Notes: generated by a model from the letters alone, not told the origin. Shown: positions 43,780-53,234, counted from the stretch's first letter. The stretch is 64,000 bases of DNA from Muribaculaceae bacterium (GCA_017427945.1 JAFRRT010000023.1:1-64000); one strand, 5' to 3'. Translations and numbers: made by a program.

Positions 43780-46665
43780 ATGAAAAAACATACTGACTTT
43801 CTAAGAACTGTGTTTGTGCTGCTTACCTTGCTGTGCATGACCGCGACCGCAGCAGCACAAAATATCAACGCCCCCGCTACCGTCAACGAGAGCGAGGAGG
43901 GCGCAGTCCAAATGCTTAAAGCCGGTAACATACCGATGCAAAAGCGGCTGGGCGACGTGAACCTGGACGGTTCGGTCAGCATTGCTGATGTGACAGCGCT
44001 CATCGATATGCTGCTGACAGGCACACCCGGGTCTAATGCCGATGTGAATGCCGACGGCAATGCCTCCATCGCCGATGTGACGGCATTGATTGACATGTTG
44101 TTGACGGGAAGTGCACAATATGATTTGGTGCAGGCACAAAGCGCACTGGATGACATTTACTACTCGATGCGCATGGCAGGATGGACCACTCCCGGCAACA
44201 CCCACCAGACCTTTGGCATCAGTGCCTATAACCTGATGGCTGAGGTCATGGGCGATGACATGATCATGGGTGCTCAGGGTTCTGGCTGGTTCTGGTATGA
44301 TGCAGCCTACAATGTCAAGGAGCGCTACACCAGCACCTCGTGGCGCAGTGCTGACCTGTGGAACGCCTATTACACATGGATTGCCAATGCTAACTACATT
44401 CTGGCGGCCTGCCAGTCAATAACAAGTTCGGCTAATTATGTGAGAGGACAGGCCTATGCCATCCGCGCTTACAGCTACTTCATGTTGGCTCAGAGTTTTG
44501 CCCGCACCTACAAAGGCCATGAGAACGACCCGTGCGTTCCCATATTCGACGGCAAAACGTTTAACGGCTCAACAGGAAAGCTCCGTTCAACGGTGACTCA
44601 GGTTTATGCCCAGATTGAATCTGACATAAACGAAGCTGTCAATTTGTTGAACGGCACCACCCAGCAGAATCCGTCACACATCGGCTACGCCGTTGCCTTG
44701 GGTCTGAGGTCACGCATCTACTTGGTTGAAGAGAAATGGTCCAGTGCTTATCTCGATGCCAAAAACGCCATCACAGAGCTTGAGGCCGCCGGCAAGGGCA
44801 TCCTTGAGGTGGAAGATTTCAAAGGCCTGAATGATGTATCAAAGAGCAATGTGATGTGGGGATGCGACATCCCTGACGCTGAAGTGGGCATGTATGCCTC
44901 GCTCTGGGCTCACATGTGCACCAATATTGCCTATGGCCAGCGTGCTCCCAAGCAAATCAACAAATGGCTCTATAACAAGATGAGCTCGACCGATGCCCGC
45001 CGTGCCTGGTGGAAAACCAACGATACAGGGGTAGGCTCTGATGCCTTGGTTCAAGATAAGTTCAATACCATCGAAGGCAGTGACTGGGGGGGTGACTACA
45101 TCTGGATGCGCGTCGAGGAGATGTACCTCAATGCCGCTGAAGCGTTGGCTCACAGAGGTAATTTTGACTCCAATGCCAGAAACTATCTCAATCAGCTCAT
45201 GGCTAAGCGTGACCCCAACTATTCCTGCAACAAGTCGGGTAACGATTTAGGTGCACTCACCAACGACGAGACAGGCTCCTTGCTGGAGGAAATCCTCATC
45301 CAGCGCCGACTGGAACTTTGGGGCGAAGATGGCCGCATCTACACCATCCGCCGTCTGCGCCAGGGATTTGAGCGTAATACCGAAGACGGATGGCCTGCAT
45401 CATTAACGCTTCCCAGCCGCTCATTGAGCGATCCTGAGAGCTATCCTTGGGTATTAACCATTCCCCTTGCCGAATACTACAATTATTACGCCAGGATGAT
45501 TTTAGACGTCGATCAGAATCCGATAGGTGACTATCCATCAAGTGAGACTCCTGAAATTGAGAGAACGCCGCAGCACCTGTCATTCTGGAACACAGAGCTA
45601 AATCTCGAGATCAGCGCTTCCACAAGCAGCGACCTCAACATCAACGTCTATCGCAAAGGCACGTGCGACAAGCGCTACTATGCACTGCTTTGTCTTACCG
45701 ATGAAGATAACGGCAGCAAGAGTTGGGATTACGTGATATTTGAACCTGGTCAGTCTTCAAGTGATGTGACACTTACTTTCAACGGAGAGGACATGGCCTT
45801 GGGCCGACACACCTATACACTCTCATTGACCGATTTGGAAGTGTCGGTAGCCAACTCCAGCCAGCTGACATCAATGAAAATCCTGGTTGATGTCATGAAC
45901 TTTGAATCCGAGGGTCAGCATATCTCGTTCGAAACCGCCAATCAGGATGTGGTTCTATACACTCCGGGATACATTGAGGTTCCCGTAACCTTGACACGCG
46001 CTGTCACCACTCATGACTACAGGGCTCATGTGACCATCAGCGATCAGACCAATCCTGATAATATCATTTTAAGCAGTGAAAATGTATTTTTCGCTGCCGG
46101 TGTGAGTACTGCAACCACGTCGATTAGGTTTTATGATATGGAAATAGGTAACACCTATTCCTGCGTATTGACGCTCTCGGACGAGGACATCGCCACAGCA
46201 GACCCGTCACTGGGTGAACAAATCACATCGACTACTGTTACGGTACAAGTCAAGACCGATGATGATATTTGGGAGCCGGCAGGCAGCTGCACTTTTACCG
46301 ACTATTTCTACATTAATGAAGGCAATACTGCCTATGAAGTACCTATTCAGAGGAATACCCAAACTGGCAAATATCGCATCGTCTCGCCCTTGTCTGCAGC
46401 ATTTAGTGGTCTTGTGGACAACCCCTGCACCAACAATTGGTTTTTCACGCTGAACACTGACGGCAGCATATCGCCTGAAGAAGGGACTTGGGATCTTTTT
46501 TACACGTATCAAGATCAGAATTTAAATGGTTATTATGATACTACAAGATACCCGACGTATTGCTATGTGGAGCAGGACGGCAACACCTATGATGTAAATT
46601 TCCTTCTCTCAACTTCTACGAGTTTGTATTCTGGCGGTAATTTCATATTCACTTGGGACAGGTGA
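43780..46665 (+). CDS. SusD/RagB-like protein with N-terminal dockerin-type doublet
   Basis: 961 residues from the ATG at 43780 (MKKHTDFLRTVFVLLTLLCM); 13 upstream codons in frame are unlikely. The signal peptide ends in TATAAAQ and has no lipobox Cys, unlike normal SusD lipoproteins. Residues ~58-110 are two dockerin-type repeats (GDVNLDGSVSIADVTALIDM, DVNADGNASIADVTALIDML). A SusD/RagB fold follows (~115-615), with WNAYYTWIANANYILAACQS, RGQAYAIRAYSYFMLAQSFA, YIWMRVEEMYLNAAEALA and EEILIQRRLELWGEDGR. The last ~340 residues form beta-sandwich-like domains of unknown family. No SusC gene is adjacent, so how it would work in glycan uptake is unclear. Confidence 0.88.
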   Translation: MKKHTDFLRTVFVLLTLLCMTATAAAQNINAPATVNESEEGAVQMLKAGNIPMQKRLGDVNLDGSVSIADVTALIDMLLTGTPGSNADVNADGNASIADVTALIDMLLTGSAQYDLVQAQSALDDIYYSMRMAGWTTPGNTHQTFGISAYNLMAEVMGDDMIMGAQGSGWFWYDAAYNVKERYTSTSWRSADLWNAYYTWIANANYILAACQSITSSANYVRGQAYAIRAYSYFMLAQSFARTYKGHENDPCVPIFDGKTFNGSTGKLRSTVTQVYAQIESDINEAVNLLNGTTQQNPSHIGYAVALGLRSRIYLVEEKWSSAYLDAKNAITELEAAGKGILEVEDFKGLNDVSKSNVMWGCDIPDAEVGMYASLWAHMCTNIAYGQRAPKQINKWLYNKMSSTDARRAWWKTNDTGVGSDALVQDKFNTIEGSDWGGDYIWMRVEEMYLNAAEALAHRGNFDSNARNYLNQLMAKRDPNYSCNKSGNDLGALTNDETGSLLEEILIQRRLELWGEDGRIYTIRRLRQGFERNTEDGWPASLTLPSRSLSDPESYPWVLTIPLAEYYNYYARMILDVDQNPIGDYPSSETPEIERTPQHLSFWNTELNLEISASTSSDLNINVYRKGTCDKRYYALLCLTDEDNGSKSWDYVIFEPGQSSSDVTLTFNGEDMALGRHTYTLSLTDLEVSVANSSQLTSMKILVDVMNFESEGQHISFETANQDVVLYTPGYIEVPVTLTRAVTTHDYRAHVTISDQTNPDNIILSSENVFFAAGVSTATTSIRFYDMEIGNTYSCVLTLSDEDIATADPSLGEQITSTTVTVQVKTDDDIWEPAGSCTFTDYFYINEGNTAYEVPIQRNTQTGKYRIVSPLSAAFSGLVDNPCTNNWFFTLNTDGSISPEEGTWDLFYTYQDQNLNGYYDTTRYPTYCYVEQDGNTYDVNFLLSTSTSLYSGGNFIFTWDR

Positions 46666-46710
46666 CCACCCATATCATTTGACATGAATTAACGTCAACC
46701 GTTAATAAGA

Positions 46711-46749
46711 GCGAGTGGCTTGGAACAATTCCAAGCCACTCGTCTGTTT
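46711..46749. terminator. Bidirectional terminator between SusD-like and U32 genes
   Basis: 14 bp perfect stem CGAGTGGCTTGGAA/TTCCAAGCCACTCG with a CAA loop, T-rich downstream. Confidence 0.85.
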
Positions 46750-46763
46750 CGTTCAGGGTGTGT

Positions 46764-48020
46764 TCAAATGCCGTCTCGCGCCGGGACGGGTTGCCATAGG
46801 TAGAGCTTGTCGCTGGGGCGTATTTTCTCGGGCACAGCGATGGAGAAATGCTCGCCCTTGACGGTCTTTTCCACGGGTTTTAGGTCCACACGTATTTCCT
46901 CGATGGTCAAGGGGATGGCGCCCGTTGTGGGGCCGATAATCCATGCCTCGTCGCCCACATGCAGCTCGCCAGCCTCCATGAGGAACTCGGCGACTCCCAG
47001 TTTGCTGTAATAGCGGATGCCCTTGGCAACATATTTCTTGACACGGGTGGCACTGGAGCCATACTTCGCCGACCACTCGCCCAGGCGCTGACCCATGTAG
47101 TAGCCATCCCAGAAACCACGGTTGAAGACCTTTGCCAACCTCTCAGTCCACGCAGCTATGCGTTCCTCGTTATAGGTACCGTCGCAGATGGCCTTCAGCG
47201 CCTCGTCATAGCAACCTATAACGGTGCGCACATATTCCGGCCCGCGTGCCCTGCCCTCGACCTTGAAGACGGTCACGCCGGCATCCACCATCTTGTTGAG
47301 GAAATGGATGGTTTTCAGGTCTTTGGGCGACATGATATATTTGTTCTCGATAGCGAGTTCATCGCCGTTCTCACGGTCGGTTACGATGTAGCCGCGGCGG
47401 CAAATCTGCCGACAGGCGCCGCGGTTGGCGCTGGTATTCTCCTGGTGCAGACTCATATAGCACTTGCCGCTCACCGCCATGCACAACGCTCCATGGCAGA
47501 ACATCTCCAGCCTGACGCGCTCGCCGTGTGGCCCCCGGATGTCGTTCTCCTCGATGAAAGCGCTGATTTTCTTCACCTGCTCCAGGTTCAGCTCACGGGC
47601 TAGCACCATGACATCGGCCCACTGGCTGTAGTAGCGCACCGCCTCGCTGTTGCTCACGTTAACCTGGGTGGAGATGTGCACCTCCACACCGATGCTGCGG
47701 GCAAACAGGATGGTCGCCATGTCGCTGGCGATGATAGCGCTCACGCGGGCATCGCGGGCGGCAGTGACAATCTGCCGCATATAGTCCATGTCCTCGTCAT
47801 AGACGATGGTATTTACCGTCAGGTAGCTTTTCATGCCGTGTTCATGGCACCACTCGGCAATGGTGCGCAGGTCTTCGAGCGTGAAGTTGACGCTCGAGCG
47901 CGAACGCATGTTCAGGCCCTCGATACCAAAGTAGATGGCATCGGCCCCACCCTGCTGGGCTGCATAGAGCGATTCCCAAGAGCCCACAGGCGCCATGATT
48001 TCAAAATCCGACCGCTTCAT
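46764..48020 (-). CDS. Peptidase U32 family protein (RNA hydroxylation type)
   Basis: 418 residues. The U32 signature is clear: RLEMFCHGALCMAVSGKCYM, followed by the cysteine cluster NRGACRQICRRGY. The N-terminal half (MAPVGSWESLYAAQQGGADA, FTLEDLRTIAEWCHEHGMKS) is a TIM-barrel-like domain. The C-terminal barrel is present (VGVAEFLMEAG region). Characterised relatives TrhP and RlhA hydroxylate uridine in tRNA or cytidine in 23S rRNA, so an RNA-modification role is more likely than proteolysis. Which RNA is modified cannot be told here. Confidence 0.88.
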   Translation of the reverse strand: MKRSDFEIMAPVGSWESLYAAQQGGADAIYFGIEGLNMRSRSSVNFTLEDLRTIAEWCHEHGMKSYLTVNTIVYDEDMDYMRQIVTAARDARVSAIIASDMATILFARSIGVEVHISTQVNVSNSEAVRYYSQWADVMVLARELNLEQVKKISAFIEENDIRGPHGERVRLEMFCHGALCMAVSGKCYMSLHQENTSANRGACRQICRRGYIVTDRENGDELAIENKYIMSPKDLKTIHFLNKMVDAGVTVFKVEGRARGPEYVRTVIGCYDEALKAICDGTYNEERIAAWTERLAKVFNRGFWDGYYMGQRLGEWSAKYGSSATRVKKYVAKGIRYYSKLGVAEFLMEAGELHVGDEAWIIGPTTGAIPLTIEEIRVDLKPVEKTVKGEHFSIAVPEKIRPSDKLYLWQPVPARDGI

Positions 48021-48035
48021 ATTTCTTTACATTTT

Positions 48036-48141
48036 AAACTACGAATTAAGCTAATTAAACTAATTCTTGGCATACGATTTGTTCAAATTTCACGAATTCG
48101 CATTTTGTTAGCTATTAGATAGTTTCGCGTAATTCATAGTT
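48036..48141. repeat. AATTCGTAGTT-family repeats, copies C (inverted) and D
   Basis: 48036-48090 is an inverted copy (AAACTACGAATTAAGCTAATT...). 48095-48141 is a degraded forward copy ending TTCGCGTAATTCATAGTT. Together they sit at the 3' side of the GxxExxY gene. See copies at 1080-1132 and 48551-48607. Confidence 0.5.
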
Positions 48142-48146
48142 CCTAA

Positions 48147-48539
48147 TCATTCGTTGTTGAGTTGTTTCTTGATGTTGCAAAAACGCTCTGTTTTCAAACT
48201 AGTTTCGCCAAAATTTGCGAGGATTCCCAATTCATATCCAGTAGCTTTCAGGTAATTGATAACCTGGGCTTTTTCATTGTCTGACAACTTGCTGATGGCT
48301 TTCAATTCCACAATAATTTTGCCATAGCATACAAAATCAGCAATATATTCTTGCTGTAAAGGAACACCTCTATAGTATATCTTTAAATTGACTTCTCTTT
48401 GGAATGGAATTCCCTCTGCAATGAATTCGCGTTCTAACGCTTCCTGGTAAACTTTCTCCAAAAAACCGCACCCTAACTCACGATGAACCTTCATCATGCA
48501 TCCGATAATTTTATATGATTCGCTCGGATAGATAATCAT
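48147..48539 (-). CDS. GxxExxY protein
   Basis: 130 residues of the GxxExxY family. The naming motif is in GCGFLEKVYQEALEREF, and a PD-(D/E)XK nuclease-like core follows (QEYIADFVCYGKIIVELKAI: Asp, Glu and Lys in the expected order). The C-terminal YLKATGYELGILANFGETSL is typical. The family is sporadically distributed, often in multiple copies per genome, with no proven function. The gene is lower in GC than its neighbours and is bracketed by copies of a short dispersed repeat, suggesting lateral movement. Confidence 0.88.
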   Translation of the reverse strand: MIIYPSESYKIIGCMMKVHRELGCGFLEKVYQEALEREFIAEGIPFQREVNLKIYYRGVPLQQEYIADFVCYGKIIVELKAISKLSDNEKAQVINYLKATGYELGILANFGETSLKTERFCNIKKQLNNE

Positions 48540-48550
48540 GCGTGTTATAG

Positions 48551-48607
48551 AAATTCGTTATAATTAAATGCGGATGCCAATTAGATAAATTTGCGAAATT
48601 CGTAGTT
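48551..48607 (+). repeat. AATTCGTAGTT-family repeat, copy B
   Basis: AAATTCG, GCGGATGCC, AATTAG, TTGCG and AATTCGTAGTT in the same order as copy A (1080-1132). It lies just upstream of the GxxExxY start codon and next to the mutS stop. Confidence 0.55.
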
Positions 48608-48614
48608 CGAGAAA

Positions 48615-51236
48615 TTATCTCTCTTTCTTGCCGGTGAGGATGCCCTTGATGTCGTAGAGCTTGTTCAGGGCCTCCATGGGCGTGAGGTTGTTGATGTCAA
48701 TTGTGAGTATCTCGTCGCGAATCTGGCTCAGCACAGGGTCGTCAAGCTGGAAGATCGACAACTGGTAACCCGAGCGGTTGCTGGCAACGTCGGCAAGGTC
48801 CTTGCTCAAAGCGCTGTCGTTGCGGTTGTTCGTCTCGAGCTGCTTGAGCACTTCGTTGGCGCGGGCGACAATCGAGGGCGGCATACCCGCCAATTTGGCA
48901 ACGTGAATACCAAAGCTGTGCTCGCTGCCTCCCTTGACCAGCTGCCTCACAAACACCACCTTGCCGTTGATTTCCTTCACACTCACGTTATAGTTCACGA
49001 TGCGCTTGAAGGATTTCTCCATCTCGTTCAACTCGTGGTAGTGGGTGGCAAACAGCGTCTTGGGCCTTGTGGCATGCTCGTGGATATGTTCGACGATACT
49101 CCAGGCAATGGAGATGCCGTCATAGGTGCTCGTGCCACGGCCCAACTCGTCGAACAGGATGAGGCTCCTCTGGCTCATGTTGTTGAGAATCGAGGCTGCC
49201 TCGGTCATCTCGACCATAAAGGTGGACTCGCCCAGCGAGATGTTATCGCTGGCGCCCACACGTGTAAAGATTTTGTCCACCACGCCAATGCGCGCCTGCT
49301 CGGCAGGGACAAAGCTGCCCATCTGCGCCATCAGGGTGATGAGCGCCGTCTGTCGCAGCAAGGCTGATTTACCGGCCATGTTAGGTCCGGTGATAATCAT
49401 GATTTGCTGGTCGTCGTTGCTCAGGCGGATGCTGTTGGGCACATAGGTCTCGCCTGGGGGCAGCTGACTCTCGATAACGGGATGGCGGCCCATGGCGATG
49501 TCGATGTCAAGGCTGTCGTCAAGCACAGGACGGTTGTAGCGGTTTTCCATCGCCACACGCGTCAGGGCGTTCAGGCAATCGAGCTGGGCGATGATGGCGC
49601 TGTCGTTCTGGATGGCAGGAATATACTCGGTCACGGCGGTCACCAGCTCGTTGAACAGGCGGCCCTCGATAATCAGAATCTTCTCCTCGGCCCCCAGGAT
49701 TTTCTCTTCATATTCCTTGAGCTCCTGCGTCACATAACGCTCGGCATTGACCAGCGTCTGCTTGCGAATCCACTCCTCGGGCACCTTGTCCTTATGGGTG
49801 TTGCGCACCTCGATATAATAGCCGAATACGTTGTTGTAGGCAATCTTCAGGCTCGGGATGCCCGTCTGGTCGCTCAACGTGCGTTGCATCGCCACCAGAT
49901 AGTCCTTGCCGCTGCTGGATATGTCGCGCAGCTCGTCGAGTTGCGGGTCTACACCACGGCAGATGATGTTGCCACGGTTGGCCTGGTTGGGCGCGTCAGG
50001 ATTGATTTCACGCTCGATGCGGTCGCGTATCAGGGCACAGGGGTTCAACTGTTCGCCCAGGTTGTTCAGCACGTCGCAGCTGGACTGCTGGCAATACTGC
50101 TTGATAGGCTCGATGGCCTGCAGGGCACACTTGAGCTGGACCAGTTCGCGCGGGGTGATACGTCCCACGGCGGCCTTGCTGGTAAGGCGTTCCAGGTCTC
50201 CGATAAGCTCCAGCCGCTCCTTAACGAGGTCACGCCCCTCGGGGTCGCGCATGAAATGCTCCACCACGTCAAGGCGGCGGTTGATGGCCTTGGTGTCCAG
50301 CAAGGGGAAGAGTACCCAGCGTCGCATCATGCGGGCTCCCATCGGCGAGATGGTGCGGTCGATAATGTCGAGCAGCGAGGTGCCGTCCTCGTTCATCGGG
50401 GCTACCAGCTCCAGGTTGCGGATGGTGAACTTGTCAAGGCGGACATAGCGCTCGGCCTCGATGCGGGCCAGCGTTGTGATATGCCCTATTTGGGTGTGCT
50501 GGGTGATGTCAAGATAGTGCAGGATGGCACCGCTGGCAATGATGGCGTTATCCATGCTCGAGATGCCGAAGCCCTTGAGGCTGCGCGTCTCAAAATGTTT
50601 CAACAGGCGGTCGTTGGCCGACTCGATAGTGAAAACCCAGTCCTCGAGTTCAAACGTCAAGTAGCGCGACGAGAAATTCTCGACAAAGCGCTGGCGGTTG
50701 CTGCGCTCGATGAGCACCTCCTTGGGCGAGAAGTTGACAAGCAGCTTATCGACATACTCTACATTGCCCTCGGCGGTGAGGAACTCACCCGTGCTGATGT
50801 CGAGGAACGACACGCCCAGCATCTTCTTGCCGAAGTGTACGGCTGCCAGGAAGTTGTTCTCCTTGCGGTCGAGCATCGTTCCGCCCACGACAACGCCGGG
50901 CGTCACCAGCTCGGTGATGCCTCGCTTCACGAGTTTTTTGGTCAACTTGGGGTCTTCCAGCTGGTCGCAGATGGCGACGCGCTTGCCGGCACGCACTAGT
51001 TTGGGCAGATAGGTGTCGAGCGCATGGTGGGGAAAGCCCGCCATCTCGGTGGCCGCGGCGGCGCCGTTGCTGCGGCGCGTCAGGGTGATACCCAGGATTT
51101 CGCTGGCTGTGATGGCGTCCTGCAGGTAGGTCTCATAGAAGTCGCCTACACGGAACAGCAGTATCGCGTCGGGATGCTTGGCTTTCATCGCGACAAACTG
51201 CTTCATCATCGGTGTATTCAACGGGTCCTTTCCCAT
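48615..51236 (-). CDS. mutS: DNA mismatch repair protein MutS
   Basis: 873 residues, full-length MutS1. The mismatch-binding Phe-x-Glu is in [17 protein letters not shown], the connector, lever and clamp domains follow, and the ATPase has Walker [32 protein letters not shown] and Walker [15 protein letters not shown]. The C-terminal helix-turn-helix dimerisation segment ([19 protein letters not shown]) is present. It recognises mispairs and recruits MutL. A candidate promoter (-7 TAATTTTG, 51266-51273 minus) with an inverted repeat in its spacer lies upstream. Confidence 0.97.
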   Translation of the reverse strand: MGKDPLNTPMMKQFVAMKAKHPDAILLFRVGDFYETYLQDAITASEILGITLTRRSNGAAAATEMAGFPHHALDTYLPKLVRAGKRVAICDQLEDPKLTKKLVKRGITELVTPGVVVGGTMLDRKENNFLAAVHFGKKMLGVSFLDISTGEFLTAEGNVEYVDKLLVNFSPKEVLIERSNRQRFVENFSSRYLTFELEDWVFTIESANDRLLKHFETRSLKGFGISSMDNAIIASGAILHYLDITQHTQIGHITTLARIEAERYVRLDKFTIRNLELVAPMNEDGTSLLDIIDRTISPMGARMMRRWVLFPLLDTKAINRRLDVVEHFMRDPEGRDLVKERLELIGDLERLTSKAAVGRITPRELVQLKCALQAIEPIKQYCQQSSCDVLNNLGEQLNPCALIRDRIEREINPDAPNQANRGNIICRGVDPQLDELRDISSSGKDYLVAMQRTLSDQTGIPSLKIAYNNVFGYYIEVRNTHKDKVPEEWIRKQTLVNAERYVTQELKEYEEKILGAEEKILIIEGRLFNELVTAVTEYIPAIQNDSAIIAQLDCLNALTRVAMENRYNRPVLDDSLDIDIAMGRHPVIESQLPPGETYVPNSIRLSNDDQQIMIITGPNMAGKSALLRQTALITLMAQMGSFVPAEQARIGVVDKIFTRVGASDNISLGESTFMVEMTEAASILNNMSQRSLILFDELGRGTSTYDGISIAWSIVEHIHEHATRPKTLFATHYHELNEMEKSFKRIVNYNVSVKEINGKVVFVRQLVKGGSEHSFGIHVAKLAGMPPSIVARANEVLKQLETNNRNDSALSKDLADVASNRSGYQLSIFQLDDPVLSQIRDEILTIDINNLTPMEALNKLYDIKGILTGKKER

Positions 51237-51265
51237 CTCTCGGCGGCTTGAATTGTTTTAACCTA

Positions 51266-51298
51266 CAAAATTAGCATTTTTGTCGCACATGGCGACAA
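51266..51298 (-). promoter_or_regulatory. mutS -7 element with inverted repeat in the spacer
   Basis: TAATTTTG at 51266-51273 and, 6 bp upstream on the minus strand, the inverted repeat TTGTCGC-5-GCGACAA (51280-51298), placed between the -7 and -33 regions like an operator. Confidence 0.4.
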
Positions 51299-51366
51299 CC
51301 CAATGCCGATTATTTTGCTCGGGAAAGGATAACAGAGCGGTAACGGTGCCCTCACGGCACCCTGCC

Positions 51367-52026
51367 CTATGCGCCGCAAGCCTTCATCAGGAACATGATG
51401 AACAGCATCACCAGCAGCCAGGTAAAACAGCCCGGGCCTCGTCGCGGGCGGCCCTGATTACGGCCCTTGCCGGTGTCTTGTGGCGGGAGCTGAGGCTGCT
51501 CATAAAGCCTGGTGTGGGGAATGAGGATTTGTCGGGGACCGCCGTTATTGTAGGGTCCTATGGCGCCACCTGCCTCCAACTGACGAATCAGCTCGGCGGC
51601 ACGCTCATCGCTGATGCGGAAGTGGTCGCGCAGCATCATCGGCGTGATGGCGTGACAATGGGCCAGGAACTGCAGGGCGTCCTGGTAGAGCGGGTCCTGA
51701 TCTGGCAAGGGCGGCGGCAGCACGGTCACATCCTCGGGCGCGATGTCAACCGCGGTGGTCGATGACGGGCTGTCGAAGCTCGAGCCGCAATTGGGGCAAA
51801 AGTGCGCCCCGGTGCTCGCCTCGTGTCCGCACTTCGGGCAATTGATGGTGCGCGACGGCTCGATGGTGGTATCCAGCTCCAGCTCATCGTGGGGGATATA
51901 GGCATAGTCGCCCACGATGTGCAGCTGGCACAGGCACTGCGGGCAGATGACCTTGTAGTCGCTGCCGATGAGCACCTCAAGGCTCAGGTCCATCTTCTTG
52001 CCGCATTTGGGACAGGTATATATCAT
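51367..52026 (-). CDS. Zinc-ribbon, FtsK-gamma-like winged helix and C-terminal membrane anchor protein
   Basis: 219 residues. Two zinc ribbons come first (Cys5/8/28/31 and Cys63/66/77/80). After a Pro-rich linker, residues ~111-170 closely follow the FtsK gamma domain: DPLYQDALQFL, the helix pair MLRDHFRISDERAAELIRQL, then EAGGAIGP and the wing. In FtsK that domain reads KOPS/SRS sites and contacts XerD. A basic linker (GKGRNQGRPRRG) precedes a single C-terminal transmembrane helix (FTWLLVMLFIMFLM). No translocase motor is present. The function is unknown; DNA binding at the membrane is an inference. It has a strong promoter (52052-52082) and is just upstream of mutS. Confidence 0.8.
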   Translation of the reverse strand: MIYTCPKCGKKMDLSLEVLIGSDYKVICPQCLCQLHIVGDYAYIPHDELELDTTIEPSRTINCPKCGHEASTGAHFCPNCGSSFDSPSSTTAVDIAPEDVTVLPPPLPDQDPLYQDALQFLAHCHAITPMMLRDHFRISDERAAELIRQLEAGGAIGPYNNGGPRQILIPHTRLYEQPQLPPQDTGKGRNQGRPRRGPGCFTWLLVMLFIMFLMKACGA

Positions 52027-52051
52027 AACGTAGTCTCTTGATTTAGGTGTG

Positions 52052-52082
52052 CAAAGTTATTGAAAATCGCTCTACTGTGCAA
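52052..52082 (-). promoter_or_regulatory. Promoter of the zinc-ribbon/FtsK-gamma gene
   Basis: Minus strand TTG (52080-52082), 20 bp spacer, TAACTTTG (52052-52059). Confidence 0.6.
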
Positions 52083-52182
52083 CACCTGCAAAAACCGTGC
52101 CGCCACCGGGACATAAAAAACGACAGCCCCGAGCTTGTCTCAAGGCTGCCTATCAAATTCTTTTTTTTATTTTCTCAAAATG

Positions 52183-52407
52183 TCAGTATTCCTCAGGATC
52201 GAAGAAGAAGTCGTCATCGTTGGTCGGATAGTCGGGCCAGATGTCCTCGATGGACTCGTAGGTGTCACCCTCGTCCTCGATTTCCTGCAGATTCTCTATC
52301 ACTTCGAGAGGTGCGCCACTGCGCACGGCATAGTCGATGAGCTCGGCCTTGGTAGCGGGCCAGGGAGCGTCCTCGAGTTTTGTTGCCAATTCAAGTGTCC
52401 AATACAT
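52183..52407 (-). CDS. DUF2795-family small acidic protein
   Basis: 74 residues. The segment WPATKAELIDYAVRSGAPLE followed by VIENLQEI matches the DUF2795 pattern (a short helical domain). The C-terminal half is strongly acidic (EDEGDTYESIEDIWPDYPTN). It is widespread in Bacteroidetes and its function is not established. A TTG/TACTTTCG-type promoter may lie near 52463-52491 on the minus strand, one base off consensus. Confidence 0.8.
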   Translation of the reverse strand: MYWTLELATKLEDAPWPATKAELIDYAVRSGAPLEVIENLQEIEDEGDTYESIEDIWPDYPTNDDDFFFDPEEY

Positions 52408-52519
52408 AGTCGTGTCTTGTTGTATTAACTTTATATGAAATGCCGTTTTTCTAAAAATTGCGCGAAAGTAATACTATTTTTTCAGATACAATCAATAATT
52501 CGAGAATATTTTTCCCTCA

Positions 52520-53071
52520 TCAGGCATTTTTGTCCCAAATGATTTCCTCCACCTGGTTCTGGATGTTGTTGTATCTCGCGAAGACAAAGAAGAAATCGCT
52601 CAGTCGGTTCAGGTATTCCAGCACCAGCGGGTCGATGGTGGCGACCTTGGCGAGCGTCACCACGCGGCGCTCGGCACGGCGCGTGATGGTGCGGCAGCGG
52701 TCGGCGGTGGCCGACAGGCGCGTTCCGCCGGGCAGCACAAAGCCCTGTGCCGGCGGCAGCTCCTCGTTCATCTGGTCCATCATGTGCTCCAGCTCCTCCA
52801 CGTCCTCCTTCTTCAGGCCGTAGAGGGCATCGGCCTTGTCGTTGGCGAGGTAGGCGCCGATGTTGAACAGTTTGTTCTGTGCCTTGCGCATGACGGCGAC
52901 GATGTCGGGGTCATCGAGTTTGGTGCTGTGCAGCAGCACACCCAGGTTGGAGTTCAGTTCGTCAACGGTGCCGTAGGCCTCCACGCGCACGTCGTCCTTG
53001 TCAACGCGCGTGCCGCTCACGAGCGATGTCTTGCCGGCATCGCCAGTGCGAGTATAAACTTTGCTTATCAT
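52520..53071 (-). CDS. Corrinoid adenosyltransferase, PduO type
   Basis: 183 residues. PduO-type ATP:cob(I)alamin adenosyltransferases make adenosylcobalamin. Motifs: the N-terminal ATP loop KVYTRTGDAGKTSLVSG, EAYGTVDELNSNLGV, FVLPGGTRLSATADRCRTIT (the cobalamin/ATP-binding RxxxRR region continues as RRAERRVV) and LEYLNRLSDFFFVFARYNN. It probably serves methylmalonyl-CoA mutase or a similar enzyme. I looked for, and did not find, a cobalamin riboswitch upstream. Confidence 0.93.
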   Translation of the reverse strand: MISKVYTRTGDAGKTSLVSGTRVDKDDVRVEAYGTVDELNSNLGVLLHSTKLDDPDIVAVMRKAQNKLFNIGAYLANDKADALYGLKKEDVEELEHMMDQMNEELPPAQGFVLPGGTRLSATADRCRTITRRAERRVVTLAKVATIDPLVLEYLNRLSDFFFVFARYNNIQNQVEEIIWDKNA

Positions 53072-53234
53072 AATGTCGTTTCCATTTTTTTATGTTGAAT
53101 GTCGTTTTTTAATCTTAACGTAAATAATCCGCAATTGTTATAACCGCGCTGCAATTACCATGCCACAAGCCCACGACTGACGTTATGACACAGCACCACC
53201 CCAAGCCGCTTTCGATGTAGCCTGTAACATGGAA

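Noticed and set aside
49404..50999. 531-codon plus-strand open frame opposite mutS
   Set aside because: A mirror of the mutS coding sequence with antisense amino-acid composition.
53072..53230. Cobalamin riboswitch upstream of the adenosyltransferase
   Set aside because: I looked for the conserved B12-box-type core and saw none; a covariance-model search would be decisive.
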